A stretch of DNA of 12,354 bases from AC-32 sp038236705 (GTDB lineage: Bacteria > Actinomycetota > Thermoleophilia > Gaiellales > Gaiellaceae): NCBI GenBank assembly GCA_038236705.1, contig JBBRZN010000054.1:1-12354 (forward strand), read 5' to 3'. The notes beneath the pieces were generated by a model, which saw only the letters and a program-made list of their open reading frames with translations, was not told the DNA's origin and searched no databases. Positions 1-5,571 of this stretch are shown here, piece after piece. Every line of letters begins with the position of its first letter. The stretch's first letter is position 1. The translations under genes were made by a program, and so were the position numbers.

Positions 1-811
1 CAGACTCCTCCTCCTCGCCGATCGGCTTCTCCAGGGAGACCGGGTGCTGTGCCATGCGCAGGATGTCGCGCACCTCCGCGGTGGTCATCTCGAGCTCGAC
101 CGCGATCTCGTCCGGGCGAGGCTCGCGCCCGAGGCGCTGCACCAGCTGGCGCTCGATGTGCACGACCTTGTTCAGCTTCTCGACCATGTGTACCGGGATG
201 CGGATCGTGCGCGCCTTGTCTGCGATCGCCCGCGTCACGGCCTGCCGGATCCACCAGGTCGCGTAGGTCGAAAACTTGTAGCCCTTGCGGTAGTCGAACT
301 TCTCCACTGCGCGGATCAGACCGAGGGAGCCCTCCTGGATCAGGTCGAGGAAGCTGAGGCCGCGGCCGAGGTAGGACTTCGCGATCGAGACGACGAGGCG
401 CAGGTTCGCCTCGATCATCTGCGTCTTGGCGCCCATGTCGCCGCGCTCGATCCGCTTGGCCAGGTAGACCTCCTGGTCGGCGGTCAGGAGCGGCACCTTG
501 CCGATCTCGCGCAGGTAGAGGCGCAGCGAGTCGAGCGAGGGCTCGACGGTCAGGTCGAGCTTCGGGCCCTTCTCCTCCTCGGCGAGGGCGGGCTGCTCGT
601 GCGGCGGATGCTTGTGGTTCTCGCCCTCCATCAGCTCGATGGAGTGGTCGATCAAGTACGTGTAGAAGTCTTCGATCTGCTCCTTGGTGAGCTCGACTTC
701 CTCGAGCCCGGAGACGATCTCGTCGTAGGTGAGGAACCCCTTCTCGAGCCCGTCCTGAACGAGCTTGTGGAGCTCTTCTACGTCCGGAAGAGAGATGTCG
801 ACGGTGAGCAC
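1..811 (-). CDS. rpoD: Primary RNA polymerase sigma factor (sigma-70 group 1), 3' end beyond window
   Basis: Directs core RNA polymerase to housekeeping promoters. The 270 visible codons cover the N-terminal half to two-thirds; the region-4 part lies off the left edge. Residues about 8-62 match the acidic helical region 1.1 (GFLTYDEI, TKEQIEDFYTYL). Residues 93-125 are region 1.2 (DSLRLYLREIGKVPLLT). Residues 132-215 are region 2, with ANLRLVVSIAKSY, GLSFLDLIQEG, the core-binding helix, and KFSTYATWWIRQAVTRAI, which contacts the -10 element. Region 3 starts near 216 and includes SLEKPIG. The start is GTG at 809-811: a GGAGG lies 4 nt upstream and an in-frame TAG at 848-850 rules out a longer protein. 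The long region 1.1 and perfect region 2 separate it from alternative sigmas. The upstream gene on the same strand is an asparaginase, with 109 nt between stop and start. Confidence 0.97.
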   Translation of the reverse strand, partial: MLTVDISLPDVEELHKLVQDGLEKGFLTYDEIVSGLEEVELTKEQIEDFYTYLIDHSIELMEGENHKHPPHEQPALAEEEKGPKLDLTVEPSLDSLRLYLREIGKVPLLTADQEVYLAKRIERGDMGAKTQMIEANLRLVVSIAKSYLGRGLSFLDLIQEGSLGLIRAVEKFDYRKGYKFSTYATWWIRQAVTRAIADKARTIRIPVHMVEKLNKVVHIERQLVQRLGREPRPDEIAVELEMTTAEVRDILRMAQHPVSLEKPIGEEEES

Positions 812-852
812 TTGACCTCCGGCTTGTCTCGCGGCTGGCTTTTCGACCTACC

Positions 853-887
853 TAGAAACGAAAGAGCCGGCTCCCATCCCCCGGCTC
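853..887 (-). terminator. Hairpin plus T-rich tail between asparaginase gene and rpoD (terminator or leader attenuator)
   Basis: A 7-bp perfect stem (GAGCCGG at 864-870 with CCGGCTC at 881-887) encloses a 10-nt loop. On the minus strand it is followed by TTTCGTTTCT. This is the form of an intrinsic terminator reading away from the asparaginase gene, whose stop is 56 nt upstream. If the promoter candidate at 906-934 is real, the same hairpin sits in the rpoD leader, about 40 nt before the start codon, and would act as an attenuator. The tail is interrupted by C and G, so its strength is uncertain. Confidence 0.55.
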
Positions 888-905
888 ACCCTCCCTGCGG
901 ACCGG

Positions 906-934
906 ATGTTACACGCGAAATCGCTAAATCGAAA
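906..934 (-). promoter_or_regulatory. Candidate promoter for rpoD
   Basis: On the minus strand TTTCGA (929-934) and TAACAT (906-911) are separated by exactly 17 nt, matching TTGACA at 3 of 6 and TATAAT at 4 of 6 positions. It lies in an A+T-rich patch (about 905-945) in an otherwise very GC-rich window, just after the asparaginase stop. A tandem CGATTT-AG-CGATTT (918-931) overlaps the -35 region and could bind a regulator. No experimental support; the -35 match is poor. Confidence 0.35.
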
Positions 935-942
935 CATTTTCT

Positions 943-1833
943 TTACAGGGCTGTGATGGTTCCAGCCGGCTCTCCGTGAGAGTTCCGGAGCGTGACCTCG
1001 GCGAACGCGGGCAAGTCGAGACCGAGCGGGGCGCCGAAGGCCGCCAGCGCAGGGCGCAGCGCACGCGAGTTGCCGTCCGCGACCTTGACCGCGAGGCCGA
1101 TCGCGTCGGAGGAGACCGCGCACATCAAGCCGTCCGCCCCGGCCTTCGCGAGCCAACCCGGCTGGGCCCGCATCAGCTCGGTGTCGGTGGCGCCCTCGCG
1201 GCCGATCAGCACGGGCCGGGCGCGCATGGAGGAGGCGATTCGACCGCCGCCTTCGAGCTGTTCGAGCCTCGAGAACGCGAAGGCGGCCCGCTCGAGGGAG
1301 ACGCCGAAGCAGACGACACCGCAGCCGTCCAGCCCGGTCACAACCCGCCGCGGCTCGACCTCGGCGGCAGCGGCGACCTCCTCGAGCAGCGCGAGCTGGA
1401 GCGGATGGTCGGCCCGCCGGTAGCCCTCGACCGGCCAGCGGTGCGCACGGCAGACGGCGATCATGCCGGCGTGCTTGCCCGAGCAGTTGTGGAACACCGG
1501 CTGCGGCGGCCGGCGGTCCTGGAGCCCGCAGTCGAGCTCGTCCTCGCTGCCGCCGGTGACCGCGAGCAGTTGCCGCACGGACTCGACGTGCTCGGGGGTG
1601 CCGAAGTGCGACGCGCAGGCGATTGCGAGCTCGTCGTCACTCAGGTTCTCGTATGCGCGCGCGAGGGGCAGCGCCTGCAGAGGCTTCGCGGACGAGCGCA
1701 ACGAGGCGACCAGCGCCGTATCGCCCGCCTCGGCCAACACGGACCCGTGCTGGACGGCGACTGCGTGAACCTCGTGGACGCATTCGAGGATCTCCCCGCG
1801 CCGCACGGCTACCCTGAGCGGCTCATTGGTCAA
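943..1833 (-). CDS. Asparaginase, PF06089 / Rhizobium etli ReAV-like family
   Basis: Predicted cytoplasmic enzyme hydrolysing L-asparagine to aspartate and ammonia. The 296-aa protein matches this family along its length. Residues 46-53 (RSSAKPLQ) carry an S-x-x-K pair (S47/K50), as in the serine/lysine active site of ReAV. Residues 73-80 are CASHFGTP. HNCSGKHAGM at 115-124 and GLDGCGV at 167-173 have the spacing of the ReAV zinc ligands Cys135/Lys138/Cys189, giving C117, K120 and C171 here. The reading frame extends 70 codons upstream, but that part is Arg/Pro-rich and unlike the family. TTG at 1831-1833 gives MTNEPLRVAVRRG, the usual family N-terminus, and is preferred. No strong ribosome binding site precedes it, so the start is less sure than the product. 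The mapping to ReAV residues is from memory and alignment by eye. Confidence 0.9.
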   Translation of the reverse strand: MTNEPLRVAVRRGEILECVHEVHAVAVQHGSVLAEAGDTALVASLRSSAKPLQALPLARAYENLSDDELAIACASHFGTPEHVESVRQLLAVTGGSEDELDCGLQDRRPPQPVFHNCSGKHAGMIAVCRAHRWPVEGYRRADHPLQLALLEEVAAAAEVEPRRVVTGLDGCGVVCFGVSLERAAFAFSRLEQLEGGGRIASSMRARPVLIGREGATDTELMRAQPGWLAKAGADGLMCAVSSDAIGLAVKVADGNSRALRPALAAFGAPLGLDLPAFAEVTLRNSHGEPAGTITAL

Positions 1834-2015
1834 AGGATGCCATTTCTCGCGTCTCTGGGGCGTCGCTGGCAAAGGAGGCTGTGCGCGCGGCGCGCAGGAC
1901 AGTACACGGAGTACGGACAAGCGCCGCGCGCGCGGCATCCTGCCGCCAGCGGCGTCAGGCCCCCGCGGAGCCCGGCTCCGCCGGGCGGGAGCGGGGGCCG
2001 GCCAGGGGCGCGAGA
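1834..2015. other. Divergent intergenic region with alternating-GC palindromes
   Basis: This 182-bp gap separates the asparaginase gene (minus) from the DNA glycosylase gene (plus) and must hold both promoters. No convincing -35/-10 pair was found for either. It contains two perfect alternating purine-pyrimidine palindromes: 1882-1896 (TGCGCGC-G-GCGCGCA) and 1923-1936 (GCCGCGCGCGCGGC), both able to extrude or form Z-DNA. Next to the glycosylase gene is the hairpin repeat described separately. The glycosylase ribosome binding site AGGGG is at 2004-2008. Confidence 0.6.
1958..1999. repeat. Two-stem hairpin containing copy 1 of the glycosylase-flanking repeat (core 1965-1992)
   Basis: An outer 9-bp perfect stem (GGCCCCCGC 1958-1966 with GCGGGGGCC 1991-1999) surrounds an inner 6-bp perfect stem (CCCGGC 1971-1976 with GCCGGG 1980-1985) with a TCC loop. 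The 28-nt core at 1965-1992 recurs in direct orientation at 2872-2899 with 24 of 28 identities. It ends 16 nt before the glycosylase start codon, so a transcript beginning upstream would carry a very stable structure close to the ribosome binding site. Confidence 0.75.
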
Positions 2016-2843
2016 ATGCCTGAACTTCCGGAGGTCGAAGCACTCCGCCGCGCCCTCGACGATCCGGTGCGGGCCTTTCCGGTCGAGCAGGCCGGTCCGG
2101 CGCACGTGGCGACGCTGAAGACGTTCGACCCGCCGCTGGCCGTGCTCGAGGGTCGGCGGCTCGCGGGTGCCGAGCGACGAGCCAAGCGGCTGCTCTTCCC
2201 GACCGAGGACGGCGAGCTCGTCCTGCTCGTGCACCTGATGTCGGCCGGGCGGGTGCGCTACCTGCGCGCGGGCGAGGCCGGCCCCAAGACGCCGGCGTTC
2301 CGGCTGCGCTTCGAGGGGGGCGGCCAGCTCGTCCTGACGGAGGCGGGCGCGAAGAAGCGCGCCGGCGTGTGGCTGCTCACGCCCGAGCAAGTCGACCTCG
2401 AGCTCGGCCACCTCGGCCCGGAGGCGCTCGGCCTCGGTGCCGAACGCCTCGGCGAGATCCTCGCGGCCGAGCCGCGCCGGCTGCACTCGCTCCTGCGCGA
2501 CCAGCGCGTGATCGCCGGGATCGGGCGCGCGTGGGCGAACGAGATCCTGCACACCGCAGGCCTGTCCCCTTTCGCCACGGCCCAGGGTCTGACCCCGGGA
2601 CAGGTCCAGACCCTCGCGGACGCGATCGACTCGGAGCTCCGGCGCGGGCTCGAGCTACGCGAACTCGGCGCAAAGGACGCGAAGGTCTACCGCGTCCACA
2701 AGAAGCTGCACGAGCCCTGCCAGGTCTGTGGCACGCCGATCGCGCAGGTCGACTTCGAGCAGCACACGATCTTCTACTGCCCGCAGTGTCAGACCGGCGG
2801 CCGCCTGCTCAAAGACCGCCGGCTGTCCCGCCTGCTGCGTTAG
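2016..2843 (+). CDS. Fpg/Nei family DNA glycosylase (bifunctional base-excision repair enzyme)
   Basis: Removes oxidised bases and cuts the abasic site by beta/delta elimination. The 275-aa protein starts MPELPEVE, giving the catalytic Pro2 amine and Glu3; the start ATG at 2016 has AGGGG 7 nt upstream. Lys57 sits at the conserved AKR position and His73/Met75 in VHLMSAGR. The H2TH domain covers about 130-225, and a C-terminal zinc finger uses C235, C238, C255 and C258. Two substitutions distinguish it from classical Fpg: the invariant Asn of GIGN is Arg171 (GIGRAW), and the finger arginine before the YC pair is His250 (EQHTIFYC). The ANEILHTAGLSPF segment and the TGGRLLKDRRLSRLL tail resemble a separate actinobacterial Fpg/Nei group, so substrate preference is uncertain. 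The gene stands alone, flanked by a hairpin repeat on both sides. Confidence 0.93.
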   Translation: MPELPEVEALRRALDDPVRAFPVEQAGPAHVATLKTFDPPLAVLEGRRLAGAERRAKRLLFPTEDGELVLLVHLMSAGRVRYLRAGEAGPKTPAFRLRFEGGGQLVLTEAGAKKRAGVWLLTPEQVDLELGHLGPEALGLGAERLGEILAAEPRRLHSLLRDQRVIAGIGRAWANEILHTAGLSPFATAQGLTPGQVQTLADAIDSELRRGLELRELGAKDAKVYRVHKKLHEPCQVCGTPIAQVDFEQHTIFYCPQCQTGGRLLKDRRLSRLLR

Positions 2844-2871
2844 CCGCCCCTGGGGTCGCTCCGATCTGCCG

Positions 2872-2899
2872 GCGGAGCCGGGCTTTGCCTGGCGGGAGC
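2872..2899. repeat. Copy 2 of the glycosylase-flanking hairpin repeat
   Basis: Same orientation as copy 1 (1965-1992), 24 of 28 identical. Two of the four differences are in the three-base loop (TCC becomes TTT). The other two form one stem pair, which changes from C-G to G-T and can still pair. This retention of structure suggests a selected or structure-dependent element and not chance GC richness. It lies 28 nt after the glycosylase stop, in the convergent gap before the alpha/beta hydrolase. It has no T-tract, so it is not a classical terminator. Confidence 0.75.
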
Positions 2900-2966
2900 C
2901 TCACTGCGACAAACAACAGTTTGAGCGCGGGTCGAACGGCCGGCTCCTGAAACGAGTGCGGGGCGC

Positions 2967-3899
2967 CTACGTCGTCGAGGAGGGGGCTCGCGGGGGAACC
3001 AGGGGTTCCTCCGCGTTCTCGCCCGCGGTAAGCCAATCATAAACCACGGACCACTCCTCGTCGAGGAAGTGACCGCCGCCTTCCAGGAGCTCGAACTGCG
3101 CGTTCGGGAGACGGCTCGCGACGTACTCGCCGTGGCTGCGCGGGGCGAGAACGTCCAGCTCGCCCTGCCAGAGCCGTACCTCCGCGTGCACGTCCTCCGG
3201 CTCGAAGCCCCACGGCTTCGCGAACGCGAGGTCGTCGTCGGCCCAGCCACGGACGCCCTGGCGCACCGACTCGACGAACTGCTGCCTCATCACGTCGCGA
3301 TACTCCTTGCGATTCATGATCGTGCGATCCACGTCGGGCAACTCGCTCGCGATCTCGTCCAGGACCCCGTCGGGGTCGGCCCGGATGCCCTCGACATAGG
3401 GCTCGAGGTAGGCGTCGATCGCCTCCTTGCCCTCGAGAGCGGCCCCGAACTCCTTCACGTTCAGGTCGGCGAGGCCGTCGAAGAAGTCGAAGTCCTTCGT
3501 GTCCGAGGGCGCGGGTGTGACCAGCGCGCCGACCCGGATGATGCGCTCGCCGAGCAGCGCCCCGCAGGCGAGCGCGTGCGGCGCACCGCCCGAGCCCCCG
3601 ACGACGACGAAGCGCTCGAAGCCGAGCTCGTCGGCGATCGCCTCGATGTCAGCCGCCGCGTCGGCGACGGAGCGCCCGGGATTGGGATCCGAGCGCCCGT
3701 AGCCCGGCCGGTCGTAGACCACCGCGTGCATTCCGTGACGCTCGTAGATGCCGGCGTCGGGATGGCGGGCCAGGCGGCTCCCCGGAGTGCCGTGGGAAAC
3801 GATCACCGGCACGCCCTCTGCGCTCCCACGCTCGAAGTAAGCGAGCGTGCGGCCCTCCTTCGTCGTGAGAGTCCCCTCGCGCTCCACGCGCGGGATCAT
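2967..3899 (-). CDS. Alpha/beta hydrolase
   Basis: Soluble 310-aa alpha/beta-hydrolase-fold protein. SHGTPGSR (35-42) is the oxyanion-hole region and YDRPGYGRSD (62-71) the usual loop before the nucleophile elbow. GGSGG (101-105) places the nucleophile at Ser103. WQGELDVLAP (244-253) gives the acid Asp249 and GGGHFLDEE the base His277, so the triad is complete. A cap domain occupies about 130-225. The substrate is not predictable; esterase, lactonase or haloalkane/epoxide-type chemistry are all possible. ATG at 3899 overlaps the TGA of the upstream oxidase gene (ATGA), implying translational coupling. It is the last gene of a three-gene operon. A 9-bp stem with a 3-nt loop (2992-3012) falls within its last codons. 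Confidence 0.9.
   Translation of the reverse strand: MIPRVEREGTLTTKEGRTLAYFERGSAEGVPVIVSHGTPGSRLARHPDAGIYERHGMHAVVYDRPGYGRSDPNPGRSVADAAADIEAIADELGFERFVVVGGSGGAPHALACGALLGERIIRVGALVTPAPSDTKDFDFFDGLADLNVKEFGAALEGKEAIDAYLEPYVEGIRADPDGVLDEIASELPDVDRTIMNRKEYRDVMRQQFVESVRQGVRGWADDDLAFAKPWGFEPEDVHAEVRLWQGELDVLAPRSHGEYVASRLPNAQFELLEGGGHFLDEEWSVVYDWLTAGENAEEPLVPPRAPSSTT
2992..3012. other. Hairpin in the 3' end of the hydrolase gene
   Basis: GGGGGAACC (2992-3000) pairs with GGTTCCTCC (3004-3012) with one G-T pair and an AGG loop. It is inside the coding region, 25-45 nt before the stop. It might protect the operon's mRNA 3' end or stop converging glycosylase transcripts. No T-tract follows on either strand. 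Confidence 0.4.
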
Positions 3900-4969
3900 A
3901 CGGGCGATCCAGCCCTGCGCACGTGTGCTCGCGTGACCTCGGCCGGAGAGGCGCAGCCGAGCAGCTTCAACCCCACCTCGATCTCCTTTCGCAGCAGTTC
4001 GAGCACCTGGCGCGCGCCCTCTTCTCCGCCGGCCGCGAGCCCCCAGAGCACGGCCCGGCCGGACATCGCGGCGCGCGCGCCGAGCGCCAGGGCCTTCAGG
4101 ACGTCGGTGCCGCGGCGGATGCCGCCGTCGAAGAGCACCTCGACCCGCTCGCCCACCGCCTCGACCACCTCGGGGAGAGCGTCAAGGGTCGGCGGGACAC
4201 CGTCGAGCTGCCGCCCGCCGTGGTTCGAGACGATCACCGCTGCCGCCCCGTGCTCGGCGGCGAGGAGCGCGTCCTCGGCGGTCAGGATCCCCTTGAGCAC
4301 GAGCGGAAGCGGGCTGCACGAGCGCAGCCACTCCAAATCGTGCCAGGTGAGGGTCGAGTCGACGATACCGCCGAGCTTCGCGTGAAAGTCCTCTCGCTCC
4401 AGCCTCACCGGGAGGTTCGGCAGCGGCAGGTCGTCCGGGAGCACGAACGAGGCGCGCGCATCGCGCTCGCGGCGGCCAGCGACGGGAAAGTCCACGGTGA
4501 GCACGAGCGCGCTATGCCCCGCCTCCGCTGCCGACTCGACGAGCTCCTTCGTGAACCCGCGGTCCGTCGACCAGTAGAGCTGGAACCACTGCGGTGCCCC
4601 CGGTGCCGCTGCCGCGAGCTCGCCGGGCGAGACGCTCGAGAGCGTCGAGAGCGTCATGACCGTTCCTGCGGCGGCGGCGGCGCGGGCGGTGGCGAGCTCG
4701 CCCTCAGGGTCGGCCAGGCGCTGGAACGCGGTCGGCGCGACTAGCAGCGGCAACGCGACCTCGGTCCCGAGCACCGTCACGGCGGTCGAGACCGTGCCGA
4801 CGTCCACGAGCACGCGGGGCCTCAGCTCCCAGCCCTCGAATGCGGCCGCGTTGCCGCGCAGCGTGTGCTCGTCGCCGGCGCCGCCCGCCATGTAGCCGTA
4901 GGAGCTGGGCTCGAGGCCGGCTCGCGCCGCCTCTTCGAAGTCGTCGACGTTGACCCGCGTGTCCGTCAC
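3896..4969 (-). CDS. FMN-dependent alpha-hydroxy-acid oxidase/dehydrogenase (glycolate/lactate oxidase family)
   Basis: Oxidises the alpha-carbon of a 2-hydroxy acid to the 2-oxo acid with FMN; electrons pass to oxygen or another acceptor. The 357-aa TIM-barrel protein has the active-site set of spinach glycolate oxidase: Tyr26 (YGYMAGGAGD), Tyr132 (FQLYW), Asp160 and Arg167 (VDFPVAGRRE), Lys226 (LVLKGI) and the catalytic His250/Arg253 (SNHGGRQLDG). FMN-phosphate binding is by DGGIRRGTD (281-289). Homologues include lactate oxidase, lactate 2-monooxygenase and mandelate dehydrogenase, so the substrate is open. The GTG start at 4969 overlaps the TGA of the upstream kinase-like gene by 4 nt (GTGA), and its own TGA overlaps the hydrolase ATG. 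A protein kinase relic, an oxidase and a hydrolase made in coupled fashion is an unusual grouping. Confidence 0.93.
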   Translation of the reverse strand: MTDTRVNVDDFEEAARAGLEPSSYGYMAGGAGDEHTLRGNAAAFEGWELRPRVLVDVGTVSTAVTVLGTEVALPLLVAPTAFQRLADPEGELATARAAAAAGTVMTLSTLSSVSPGELAAAAPGAPQWFQLYWSTDRGFTKELVESAAEAGHSALVLTVDFPVAGRRERDARASFVLPDDLPLPNLPVRLEREDFHAKLGGIVDSTLTWHDLEWLRSCSPLPLVLKGILTAEDALLAAEHGAAAVIVSNHGGRQLDGVPPTLDALPEVVEAVGERVEVLFDGGIRRGTDVLKALALGARAAMSGRAVLWGLAAGGEEGARQVLELLRKEIEVGLKLLGCASPAEVTRAHVRRAGSPV

Positions 4970-5547
4970 CCGAGCCGGACTCTGAGCGTCTCGCCGTCCA
5001 GGGCTACCGACCCACCTTGAGCCCGGATCAAGCGCACGGCGATCGCTGCTCCCAGGTCGCGCAGGTCTTCACCGAGCACGACCGGGGCCGAAGCGGGCGT
5101 GATCGGAGCGAGCGCGAGCTCCTCGCCGCTCACCGTTAGCTCGACGCGTTCCAGGCCACCGTGGCGCAGGGCACACTGGGCGAGCGAGGCCACCGCGCGC
5201 CGGCTCGCCGCGACGTCCACTTCCACGTCCGCGCCTTCTCCCGAGACCGCGACACGTTCCGTCCCCAGCTCCTCGGCGGCGGCGCGCGCGAGCTCGATCG
5301 TGTTGGCGCTCGCGAGCAGCGGGTCGTAGCGGCCGTCTTCGATCTTCGAGCCGAGGGAGAGCTCGTCGATCAGCTCGGCGAGCTGCGCCGAAGCCGAGTT
5401 GATCATCTCGAGATAGCGCACTGTCGTCTCGTCGTGGCCCTCCATTCGGACGAGCGTCTGGGCGAATCCGTGCACGGTCGCGAGCGGCGTGCGCAGGTCA
5501 TGGCACGCGAGCATCACGAGTCGTGCGAACTGCGAGTCTTCGGTCAA
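4966..5547 (-). CDS. Small soluble histidine-kinase-like protein with degenerate ATPase domain
   Basis: 193 aa, no signal peptide, membrane segment or sensor domain. Residues 10-68 are a HisKA dimerisation/phosphoacceptor domain with an intact H-box, CHDLRTPLATVHGFAQTL, placing the phosphoacceptor at His16. The following about 110 residues have the outline of a HATPase_c domain but lack the essentials. The N-box position reads VASLAQCALRHG (119-130), with both asparagines replaced by Ser and Cys. There is no DxGxG box. Only a G2-like stretch (LGAAIAVRLIRAQGG, 165-179) survives. It probably cannot bind Mg-ATP and may serve as a phosphotransfer, scaffold or anti-kinase protein; this is inference. 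The start is TTG at 5547, since a TAG lies 12 codons upstream; ATG at residue 12 is possible but would leave only four residues before His16. No Shine-Dalgarno sequence is visible. First gene of the three-gene operon. Confidence 0.82.
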   Translation of the reverse strand: MTEDSQFARLVMLACHDLRTPLATVHGFAQTLVRMEGHDETTVRYLEMINSASAQLAELIDELSLGSKIEDGRYDPLLASANTIELARAAAEELGTERVAVSGEGADVEVDVAASRRAVASLAQCALRHGGLERVELTVSGEELALAPITPASAPVVLGEDLRDLGAAIAVRLIRAQGGSVALDGETLRVRLG

Positions 5548-5558
5548 GGGGTGGTTGG

Positions 5559-5564
5559 TAGCGT
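5559..5564 (+). promoter_or_regulatory. Candidate -10 element for a leaderless folE2 transcript
   Basis: TAGCGT fits the TAnnnT actinobacterial -10 pattern and ends 7 nt before the GTG start at 5572, the spacing expected if transcription begins at the start codon. No ribosome binding site is present, which agrees with a leaderless message. No clear -35. On the opposite strand TACCAA (5555-5560) sits at the same distance from the TTG start of the kinase-like gene, overlapping this site by two bases. Confidence 0.3.
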
Positions 5565-5571
5565 TGGCGGC

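Noticed and set aside
44..979. Plus-strand open frame of 311 codons antisense to rpoD
   Set aside because: It mirrors an unmistakable sigma factor, has the Arg/Leu/Val/Asp-heavy composition of GC-rich antisense frames and no recognisable domain.
976..2118. Plus-strand 380-codon frame antisense to the asparaginase gene
   Set aside because: No family resemblance; it runs through the divergent promoter region and into the glycosylase gene in a wrong frame.
2767..2795. GTGTCAGACC within the glycosylase gene, resembling the 6600/6688 palindrome
   Set aside because: Only half of the palindrome matches and the bases are explained by the conserved Cys-Gln-Thr of the zinc finger.
4637..4656. Tandem 9-bp repeat (GAGAGCGTC twice) in the oxidase gene
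   Set aside because: It simply encodes a Thr-Leu-Ser-Thr-Leu-Ser stretch in a conserved barrel strand; no sign of expansion.
3069..4744. Long plus-strand frames opposite the hydrolase and oxidase genes (up to 438 codons)
   Set aside because: Both opposite-strand genes have complete catalytic motifs; the plus frames are low-complexity mirror translations.
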